A DNA stretch of 64,000 nt from Anthonomus grandis grandis (taxonomy: Eukaryota; Arthropoda; Insecta; Coleoptera; Curculionidae), in contig NC_065546.1 of NCBI RefSeq assembly GCF_022605725.1, forward strand, positions 20,952,227 through 21,016,226, in the 5' to 3' direction. A model generated the notes under the pieces. The model was not told where the DNA came from. It did not search any database and was given only the letters and a program-made list of their open reading frames with translations. Below, piece by piece: positions 25,601-37,600 of the stretch (positions are counted from its first letter, which is position 1; each line of letters starts with the position of its first letter). Position numbers and translations under genes: made by a program.

Positions 25601-28600
25601 ATACCTTATTATTGGATAAGTATGTTAATATAATTAATCATTTTTCACGTATTCTAATTACTTTTACAATGATGAATGCAGCATTACATTTGCAAATAAT
25701 AATTTTTTCAAGCAGAATTTTTTAAATTTTATAGATATTTCTGATCGACAAAAGTCAAAACTCAACATTTCTTAAATTATAAATTCGAACATTTCATTGA
25801 CAAATTCATTTTCATTTATCTAAATCCCTTACAATTACCCCCAAATCGCACCCTGTCTCTCCCCCTTTATTGTCTTCGCCCTCCACATAGATATACAGCT
25901 CTCCAGACGGCAAGTATACGTTATCAAGTCAAATGAAGTATATCTACAGTTTCTCCTTTGAAAATTACGTCCCGAAATCGCTAAATATCAAGTAGAGGAG
26001 CAGCTACCATAACGGCGTGGCTTAATAAAACTTTTAATAGCTTTAATTATAACTCGCAGTTTCCAGTTTTGTGGTTAGCGGCAGTATAATGTATTATTAA
26101 CCTATTTCGGGTTATTACCAGTGTATTTACACCTCTATCTAAGGGGATAATAACAAAATTTGCCTCGACGAGACCTCTGCCGAGTTAAAGGCGATTATCA
26201 TAGCTAGTATTTTATTTTTCATTTTAATAGAGAGTTAGGCTGTATTTTTAAATAAAGTTAGCTTATCAGCTACATTATAAAATATTATACAGGGTAATTC
26301 ATTAATATTGGCAATCTCTGAACTGGAGATTCTACACACCAAAATATGGAGATTGACCTTAACATATCTTATACAAATGTAGCAGGTTTACGAGATACAG
26401 GGTATTTAAAGTTGGAATTCTAATTTGAAATGTTTTAATAATTTTGTGATTTTAAGCAATATCATCTTGAAAATTGGCGACTTTATGTGTGTTGACATGA
26501 AAATTACGAATTTTGTGGTGGATTTAGCATTATTTATACAGGGCGTTAGTTACATCCTTTTACTTAGGTAAATTACAACACATCTTTTTTGTCTAATCAG
26601 TTGTGGCTAAAGTGACTAGAAAATCTTAAAGGCTGTTCAATTTTAAATAAAAAAGGTACTATTGTTATTATTTTATATAACTCTATCAGGTTTTAAGTTA
26701 TTTGCATTTTAAACATTCAAAGTAAAAAATCCTAAGCCATCGTTATTACATAAGCTTAATAGGAATTTATTCTTTTAAATTACTACTACGCTGGGTAACA
26801 ACAGTAAAGACAACAAATAATAATACGGAACAATATTAAAAGAAAACCTCAAAGTAAATGCTCAAAACGCCCGCCTTCCACTTCAATACACTTTGTAAGG
26901 CGTCTCCTTAAAGATCTTTGAATATTAAATAACATTTGTCGAATATTTTTGATAATATTAGCAGCTTCTTGAATTTTTTGTCGTAATTCTTTAATGGAAT
27001 TAATTGTATCTTTTTAAACCATGTCCTTTATGTGTAATTGACATTTTTTATATAAAAATAAACTCTTTGGAATACGTTTTTATAAAAAAAAAAGAAATAA
27101 TAATATAAAATATTCATTTCACATTAAAACCTTATATTAATTTTTAATTATAAGGTTAACTTTCATTATAAAATAATGCAATGGGTTTTGGTTTTTTTTG
27201 TTTAATTTGCACTAAAATTTGCAAGCATATCCTCATGACCTCAAGCACTCTTATTGATTCTATATTTATCAATAATTTAGACATAGTAAAACAATGTGGA
27301 ACGATATCTTCAAGTGCAATTTCTGACCATAATTTAGTATATGTTAATATGTCTCTTAATATTAAAAAAGCACCTCCTAGAATATTCTCTTTTAGATCAT
27401 TTAGAAATTTTAATGAACTAAATTTTGAAAATAATCTTTTAAATATGTCGTGGCATCAAATTTTATGGGAAGAGAACTTAGAAAGTAAACTAGAACTTTT
27501 CAAGCATTTCATTATAGAACTTTTTGATAAACATGCTCCCATAATAGAGGTCCGAGCAACAAAACCAAAAGCTCCTTGGTTAAATGATGAAATTCATCAC
27601 CTAAAGGTATTGAGAGATAAAAGTTGGCAAAAGTATAGAAAAACTAGATCGGACGCTGACTATTTATTCTATAAAAATATTCGTAACCAGACATTATCTG
27701 CCACTAGAGCTGCAAAAAAGAGATATATTATAAATACTTCTTAATTAAACAATACAGCTAAACTCTGGAAAACTCTTCAAGCTTTAAATGTTCGCTCACA
27801 AAAAAAAAACACATTATACTAAGCAACCTCTCAAATTCTAATGAAATTAATAGTTATTTTACATCATTTTTGCAATCCACATCAAATCCCTCAAATAATT
27901 AAATTTTATATTATAACACCCATATATTCAACCCAGAAATAAACTTCAAATTTTCTTTAGCTACAATAGATGAAATACACTCCGCTTTACATAATTACAC
28001 ATTGTTAACACGGCCATAGAGAAGAAACAAGTCCCAACAATCTGGAAGACTGCTCTGGGAATCCCACTACCAAAGAACAGTCAGCCCTTCCATTTTTCTG
28101 AGTTGAGGATCATAAGTATTCTTCCCACCCTGTCAAAAATTTTTGAGCGAATCCTTTATAACCAAATATTCACTTATTTTACTGTTAATAAAATCCTGCT
28201 TGATAATCAATGTGGATTTCGAGAGAATTTTAGTACAGTATCTGCTTTAGCATCTATGCTTGATGATATATTCAGGGCCTGCGATGAAGGCTATATAAAT
28301 ATTTTGGTACTTCTAGACTTCTCTAAGGCCTTTGATACTCTGGATCACCGTCTCCTATTAGCTAAGCTAAAATATTATGGGTTCGACGCGGACTCTGTTC
28401 AATTAATTAATTCATTTCTAAGCAAACGGTTGCAAAATGTGGTCTATAACAATATTAGGTCGAATGGATTGGATGTTCTGTCAGGTGTGCCACAAGGAGC
28501 TATTTTATCACCTCTTCTATTTATTATTTACACCATTGATAATTATAATTCTCGCACCTAAATACTGTAAAACACAAGCATACGCGGATGACACACAAAT

Positions 28601-31600
28601 CTATCTCTTTTGATTATAACAAATCGCAAGAAATGGCCGATAAAATAAACGCTGATCTTCAGGTAATTAAAGAATTATCTGCTGAACATAACCTACACTT
28701 AAATTCTGACTAAAAACTAAACTATTATGTATTGGCAGCAAAATCAAAAGAAATTCTATTAAAAACAACTTAAAATTAAAAATAAATGATACTACATTAA
28801 AATTTGTATCCAGCGCAAAAAATCTTGGCTTAACTATCGACGAAGAACTCAGATTTAGTGCACACGTTCAGAATATAACAAGAAAAAGCTTCTGTGCGCT
28901 GAAATTATTATATAACGATCGGCACATTCTTAATTACTCGTTGAAAAAAAGTTTATGCGACACATTAGTACTCTCACATTTTAACTATGGTGACTTTATA
29001 TACGGTCCATGTCTTACAGCTCTCGATAAACCAAAAACACAAAGGGTACAGAACGCATGCTGTCGATTGATATATGGAATCAGGAAGCATGACCATATTA
29101 CTCATAAAATTGTAGAATCTAACTAAATATGGAAAGCCGTAGAAAACTATTCTCAATATCACTAACACCTCGAATACCCTTAAAAATAAATTTCTGCCAA
29201 GGACAAGCATGCATGGACAAAATATTAGAAACAAAAACAAATTCTTTATCCCGTTACATAAAACATCTATGTTTAAAAGATCCTTTTCATATAATGCAAT
29301 CACCTTATATAATTCCATACCTGATAATTTTAAAATATTTAATATTAATAAATTAAAATACAAAATGCGTTTGTTTTTATTTAATCAACAAACTCACCAT
29401 GAATAAAAAAGGATTTTTTTTTCTTTCTTATTAAAGACAAAAAGACACTTAAAATGAGCATGTTGAGGCAATACTTAATAAAAAAATAAAAAAATTAAAA
29501 AAATGGGAGAATAATCAGGAAAAGTGTATCTAACTTGTGTAATAAACCAACCTTATAATATATTTAAAGAATTTATAAACAGGTATTGGCATTGTATGCT
29601 GAACTGGACTAGGCTTTGAAATTATTTAAAAATATTACTATCTACTTTTTAAAGAAAATCTCTACCTGCTACTGAATAAAGCTATATTACGGTCTTTTGT
29701 ATCGCACAGTTTGTCGTTGTGTATAATAATTCTTTAAGTAACTTTTTTTTTCTACAATGTGTGCGTACATTTAAAGAGCTATTCGCTAATAAGTTGCATG
29801 ATATTGTTTTATTTTCACTTCAGAGGTATTAGGTAGGCTAGACTTCGACTCTCTTATATCCCTATAGAAATGTATGTATGATAAGTATGAATATGTATGA
29901 CAACTGTAAATTATTTGTTTGTTAAATAAAAGACGTTTATTATTATTATTATTATTATATTTAATTTAAAAATAGATTGAAGTTGATCAAAGATTTATAC
30001 AGTAAGATAATTTGATTTAACACTGATTTAACAGATCTGTTTTTCTTACTTTTTTTGTGAGTGTCATTAAAAGAGATAATAAAAATGAATAGAAGTACAA
30101 ATAAATACAAAATGAATTATGTTGAAAAGATTTTTTTTTGCTAAGGGTTTTTTAAAAATATAACAAAACCAGTAGTGTAGTGAAAAATTAAAGAAAAACT
30201 TTTAATTGTCTAAAATAAAATTAATTCAAATTGCCTGATTTCATTTTAGATTTTTGAGTTTATAAAACCTATAATTAATTTATTAAATGGCAAAAAATAA
30301 TAAATAGGTAAATCTATGTTTGGTCCCATTCTTATGTATTTTAATTCGTTTTAATCTTTTAACCTTGTCTGACACACTAGATCTGTAAGATGTATTGACG
30401 GAACTCCTTAATTTATTATCCCTGATGATGGATATGTTAGAAGGTATACATTTAGTGGAGGATGACCGAAGTATCTTTAGTTATCCATTGAAATAGCAAA
30501 ATGTTAAATAAAAAGGACATATAACTTTTTAAAATCTACTTTATATCCGTAACATCTTTATTAAGGACATAACAAAATGAATTAGGATATCAAAATGGAC
30601 ATATTCTTAAAATAATAAAACAAGAGACCAAATTAATGTTTAATCAAGTAATATACTATACGTTTTAGAAAAGACGTCATAAAGTCTGATGTTTAACTAT
30701 CTCTTTAAGGCATTTTGCATCTAAAATTAGTTACAATAGGTTTTGTAAAATATTTTTGAAAAATTTTTTCAATTGTATCTTATATAGAAGCCTAATATAA
30801 ATCATTTAAATCAAATCCACTAATTAAAGTATCTTACACAAGTTAACGAAACTCTGACCACAGAATAGTTTTTTTTTATGTTTAAAAGTTTTGTTTATGT
30901 TAAATCGTAATCTTAGTAAACACACTGACGTGAGAATGACATGAATAATTGGAGACCATCGACGTTATTTGACAAATATTATGACATCAAAATGACTTTA
31001 TATTGACGTTATATTGGCGACATATTTAACGTATAAGAACAATAAAATGACGTTCATATGGCGTCCAAAATAGGGCTTTTAAAAAAGGGTAAAAACAAAA
31101 AAATATTTACTTAATATAGTCTTTTATTGCATGTAATAAAAGTAATTTTTTAATACTAATCTGTATAAGTTCATAAAATTACAAATTTTATTAAAAGCAC
31201 AACCAGTAGGTTGTGCAACAATCTCTGAAGAATCCAAGAAACATTATATTTGATATTTTTTTCTAAAATGACAATATACCTTTCAACTATTGTGTGACCA
31301 ACATTAGGCTTTTAACGAAAATTTTTATGAATTTTTTATAGTTATATTTGCATTATGTTACAAAAAAACTAACTTACCACGTAACTTATTAAATTTTGGC
31401 CTTTTAAAGCGACTAGAGCTATTTTTCTTAGCTTCTCACACTATTGATGGGAATCCAGAAACCGTAAAGATGGTACTCTCCTTCGAACTGCATTGTCGAA
31501 CTCCTTCGGTCTGTCTATGACTTATCTACATTTTAATTTAGCAAGTTTAATTTAAGGTGTACTATTTTCATCTAAAAATTGTGAACACGATATTTATCTA

Positions 31601-34600
31601 TATTAATGTTATTCAAAACACACATTATTATATTATAGTATTTATTATAAATTGAAATCTTAATTTGTTATAAAAAAATATCATAAATAAATGTTTTTTC
31701 ATAAATATATATGTAGTATTTGGAAAATGAATAAATCTCATTATTATTATTATATTTTATATTAACATAACTTAATATATTTATAAAAGAAATTTGGCAA
31801 CTTCTGGATATAAACCACCAGATTTGACCAGATTCCGGATAATATATACTATACATAATGGTTTGAACCACACTTACCACATTCAAAAAAGAACTTTTTT
31901 ATTAGAAGAATACTTCGGTTATCTAAAGACCCTTCATTTGTTTTGAGAATCTTGTCTAATTCCGACTGAAATTTACGCGTAATTTTAGGGTAGGCAGTAA
32001 ATCCGTCGTGTTTTTTGCGTCAGCCAATTTTTGATTATTAGAACAATGTTCTAATCAGTTGTAAATTGTACACCTACGTGAGGCATATTTAATTTATTAT
32101 TGTACATTATTTTACAATTGCATAAGCACACAATTTGCCACAACAACCTGCTGAACGACAAAGAGCGAACGACGAGTCGTCTCGTCGCGTCGGTCAACAA
32201 CGGACGGAGAACGAGACGCTCGAAGCCGGTAGGCCGCGATTTTGCCACATCTAAAATATTTTTTAATAACTTACTACCTAAACCATTAGGCGAATATAAA
32301 TTTGATGAGCAAATAGCAAAGCCTGCAAAGGTATTATTGGTAACGCCGATAATACTAACCAATCATTAAATAAAATATAATAAGCATTATTTAGAGGGAG
32401 CAAAGGCAATATATTTAAACAAGAAAGGTATTCGGTTTAAAGCACATTTTTATGAAGTATAAATATTTAAACACCTAATAAAGTTAATATAATTTGCAAA
32501 TTCAAGACTGCTAATACATACTTTGTGGTTAAAAGTTAAACATAAAAAATCTTTAATTTATTTAGAAAGTAGATTTAAAAAGAAATATTTATTCTTACGT
32601 TTTTGGGAAAATTGTTTTCGACATAATAGTGACGTAAAAATTACGTCATTAGTTGACGGCATAAACAACGTCATAAATATGAAGTAGTTTTTCTGTCAGC
32701 TCATGTCAATGACGATAGATGCCTTAAAAATGACGGTAAGTTGACGCCATTTACCATTAGTGTGTTTAATGGGATATAGACCTAACTAAATATAGTTTTA
32801 CTAAAATATCAATTTTTCTTTTACTGAGGTTCTTATAACAGAATATATTTTTGACACTAAAATACTTATTTCACTAAATCAAGAAATTTTAATAAAAGAA
32901 TGCTTACTGCATGAAAGTGGCCTATTCAAATTACAAAAAAGAACTATTTCCTAAAATTACATGCCAGGGCCGAAACTCAACATTTTCAATAAAGGTGAAG
33001 TTTAAGAAACGAATTTACACACTTTTTGGCATAATTTACGCTTTTATGTAATAAATGCAGCAAAAACTCAATTTGTGGCATCTTAAGCGATATAAAACTG
33101 GTCAAATACACAGTGAAATGATCTTAGGAACGAAAATTTAATTCTCATTTTTTTTTGTTAAATTTTCCTACAAATTTCGTTAAAGGGCCAAGGCTAAATC
33201 CTTTTTAAATTCGGTTTTAAGTCACCTAACGATTTCCTTTCATTCGTTTATTTTGACTTAAGCTTTACTTCCTAGTGAAATATTTATTAGGAATTAGACT
33301 AAACCAGCATCGTTTAATCACAGAATAACTGGCGTCAACAAACAGAGAGATACGTCTACAAACAGACGAGGCGCCGAAAGTAAACAGATTTTCAAACGGC
33401 AGCAGCAGCAGCGACACAAATTAAATTATCACCTCCGGCAAATGGCAACTAGTGGAAGTATGCGTCGAAATGGAGAAACGTCGGACAACAGCAGCGGAGC
33501 AGCAGTAATCCTTAATTCCATTAGAATTAATGGAATTATCAACGGGTTTGGTGCACATTGTGGGGTTTCTATCACTTTAAATGATATTGGAATATGGGTG
33601 CTAACATATCGCCTGACCTTAAAAAACACGTGTATCGTTGCTATTAACTGTACTTTATATATAATTAAAATTAAATAAAATGGTTAACTTTTATTTAGAA
33701 GTAGATCAATTTTCGCAAAATAAGTCATTAGCACTCACTTCAACATCGTAATGTTTATTTTAAGGAATTCTTGTCTCGTCTATTTATTTAACCCTTTTTA
33801 ATATTTGATTATTATTAATACTGGTTAAACAACCTTTAGTTTATATAAAATATATCTTCATATTAACACTTAAATTAGTATTATCACATACCTATTTAGG
33901 TTTTCTCTTTTTCTTCTTTAAACTTCATCTCTTCGTCGAAGTTAGAGATTATTATGGAAATTATAATTTTATTTGTGGCTAATGTAAGTAACTTATTTGA
34001 TTTAAACTTAAGCCAACCTGAGGCATTTTAGTTTAAGACATTTTTACCTTTTCCATCAAAGCCCATCTGGTTGCCACTCATTTCAAAATATACTTCTACA
34101 AATATTTTGTTGTGATATATATAATTTTTTTTACGGTCTGGTATTTTCAAAAACAGTTATATATTTATCACAATAAAGTTATAATAAATAGTAAGTTCTA
34201 TTGCGTCAGTACAGAGGTTCAATGAAAATAAATAATAAAACCTTCCATAAACTTTCCTGTCAATAATATAGTAATATGTACATATACTAGGTACCTAATT
34301 AATTAACTGTTAATAATAATTATTATTTTATAACCTGGGAAAATTTATGAACTTTCTGCGGATTTATCTCCCAAGTACCAAATATTAATAAACCATGGAT
34401 AATTATCATAAAATAAACCGTAAACAGGACTATTTACATAACTGAGAATATAGAATTCTCAATCTGTTTAATCTGAATATGTCTACCCTTGAATTAAACA
34501 ATACAACTTTTATGAAATTAAAAGGTTTTTAACTCTGAAAAAAATAGTAAATATAAATCAAATCAAATCAAAAGTAATTTATTTGCCCTAAAGAGTCAAT

Positions 34601-37600
34601 ACATCCCTAGAAACAAAATAAAGATAATATATTTAATATTTTAAATTACATCTTCTCCCGGCAAAAAGGTCTGTCCCGCGATTTTCAACAACCGATACTC
34701 TTTAGCTACTGACCAAAGAAGCCAAGAATGGGACAAACCCGTCAACTTAAAGTGATTAATTAGAAAACTAATAAAAAAAAACCACAAAAAAAATCATCAA
34801 ACTAAATAAATCATTACCGAAAGAATAACAACAGATTTGCACGAGTGTGGGCTAAGAATCAATATAAGTAATTAATATTTTAATACATTTTTATTTATAA
34901 AATAATTTTTTCATAATAATTAGCAGAATATAATAAGGCTGCAACAAATGAAGCGTATGACTTATGTAAGTTATGTTATCACAATATGACTTCAAAAATA
35001 TGACTTCAAAATTCCAGAGCAACGCACAAAGAATTCACGTCACCGTAAAACAATTATAGCAAATAAAAGACTTAACTGCAAATAAATTTAATCAATCACT
35101 AATAATTAATAAGAAATGAAAACTTTATTACTTGGTTTGCCCTCTTTTTACTTGATGATCGATGGAGGCGCAAAAAACAGGTCATTGAAACATTACGGCG
35201 AGGAATACTTTGGTCATCAATGCTAATATTATAACAGAAATTCGTAAGAAAGATCGAATCAAATAGTAATCCGGAAAAGACAGGAAAATATTATTGTGGA
35301 AAACACAAATCTCAACACTAATTCTGTAATAGCAGCTTTTAGTGGAATCAGTACCGAATCATATTTTAATAATGAGTAGGTAATATTAATATTTTATCAA
35401 CAATTCAAAACAATATCAAGGTTTTAAACAGTTATTTTCAGCAGCATTCCGGTACCTAGCATAGATCAAGGTTGACCATCCCAAAGCAAAATTTGCGAGA
35501 GTGTCTAACATCTATAAAGCAACTATTACCAAAATTAAATCGGTTTAAATCGTATTTTAATCATAAATCAGGCTAATGAAGCTAAATACAATTATAATAT
35601 GATTAATGTAAATAAAAGACGGTTCAATACGGCTGGTAAATAGATTAAATAATTTAGTTTATATTATTAAATACTATCATTAAGATTTATTTAATTTTTG
35701 CAACCCACTACACTAAAAATAAATATTTCAAATTAATATCATTAATTAAATATTTGAGAATAATATAACACAAATATTCAATCAACGGTACTATAGTATA
35801 TAGTTGCCAATAGTTAAAAATAGTTAAAAATAAAGTTTAAACCTTATAAAGTAATAAATGGTAATTTAAATAAAATTAAATAAACCAAAACATGTATTTA
35901 AAAAAAATATCATATAAAAACAAAAAAAAATGCTACAGTGAATAATTTATTTTTAGAGAAACTGATGACAGTGATGATATAATGAAATAATCAACATTTT
36001 TACTGTAACTTCTTTGAATAATACGGGTGAATTCCGTATAATAATGTGAAACTTCTATCACATTCTAAAACTGATAACAAATAATTCTTTAAACTTCATT
36101 TAATACCCTAAGCTCCACTAAATAGTATATATATATTACTTATATCTCAGATTCTATTACCAAACATCCTTGACATTTTAAACTCTTAGCTGTTGTCAGG
36201 TTCTCTCATTTTTCTCATAAACTTTAATAATTTTTATTAATGGGATCGCTGTTCTAACCAAAAAAAGCATCACTTTAACCCTAAGATATAGATAAATAAG
36301 TTTTTTTTTCGTCATGATTTTGATTGCTTTTTTTTGCATTACTGATCGTCTTCTAAATTATAACAGAAGTTGTTGTTTTTTGATAATATATTGAAAAAGC
36401 CAACTATGTGATAAGCAGATATCTTTTATTTGCAACAGATAGACTTTGAGATTCGGTCAGGTATACAAGCATATTTATTGCTTTCAGAGCACTTATGTAC
36501 CTTTTAATAAGAGAAGAACTGAAGTTATATCTTTGAGCAAAATACAATCAATTATGTAAGTGATGTACCCGTACTTGAACTTAATGTGTTAATAACACCA
36601 CAAGTGGCTGTCAATATTTTAACCTGACTATAGGCTCTATTAATGAAATTAAGTTAATCTCTCTTTACTTAAAAAGGTATTGTTAAGCTTTGGTTATTAT
36701 ATATTAGTAATTTAAAATACTTTAGGTTTGCCTTGTCGATTTCTTGGTTGTTTTACCTATGAGCCTAACTATTTATTTCATAAACTGTGAGCGAATTGGG
36801 TGAATTATTGAATCAGTAAAAGTTGAAAGGAATGAAGAGATAGTTAGACAATCTATTGAAACCTTTGAAAGACATCAGAAAATGCATTAAGTTTAAAGGG
36901 GCTATACTATAACTATAATATCTTATTGTACTTTCAACTACGTTACTCTAACATTTAATAGAAGCACAGTCAAAACAAGTGATTTTAGGATTAAGATACC
37001 TTAGTAGTTCCAGTTTTTTTTTTTGGGAGTACATTAATAATACTAAGTTAGAAAATATTTCTTTTTATCTATATTACCACTTTTTTTACCTCAAAGAAAT
37101 TATCTAAATAAAATCTATAAAATTTAAAAAATTCTCTTTTATTTCAGGTTACATTCAGGACATTCAGTCTTCTTCCTTTACTACTTACGTACCTAAAACC
37201 GAATACGCAACACATAGGCACACAATAACACCACCTTCTTACGTAACTTTGACCAGTTCCGAAGAACATGCAAGCCATCAACCAGAATTTGTGCCACCAT
37301 CTCCCCCGTCATATAAGAGGAAAAGTCTCTCGATGACTTTTACTTCTACGGGGGCTCAACTGATCTTACCCCCTAAAAAGAAAGATATTTACAGACCATA
37401 TTGCTTAGATGACAATACAAAAACTGTTGAGGAGGAACATGACCACCATATGCACGCGCCATTAGCCTTTTTAACTAACCAACCGACTATAAGGGTGCCA
37501 GCGGAAGAAGATTTACATGCGGCACATGCAATTTTAGACCTAAGTGCATCTACCACTGTATTCCTACCACCTCCCACACCCCAGATCGTTGAGCAACAGG

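Larger units (their letters stand above)
16623..26285. other. scratch intron 1, first part: AT-rich, no gene seen
   Basis: Mostly very AT-rich sequence. I see no coding exon or transposon with recognisable ends. Three stretches are less AT-rich and stand out: 19960-20060, 20340-20600 and 24240-24620. Short open frames such as 20758-21003 lack any recognisable domain and have the A/T-driven composition of chance ORFs. Confidence 0.5.

Noticed and set aside
32051..32369. Opposed ORFs of 89 and 103 codons inside the TGACG-rich element
   Set aside because: Neither resembles a transposase; mutual overlap in a short GC-rich patch suggests chance.
33442..33678. 78-codon + strand ORF in a GC-elevated block
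   Set aside because: No recognised domain; it runs through a perfect palindrome, which suggests non-coding sequence.
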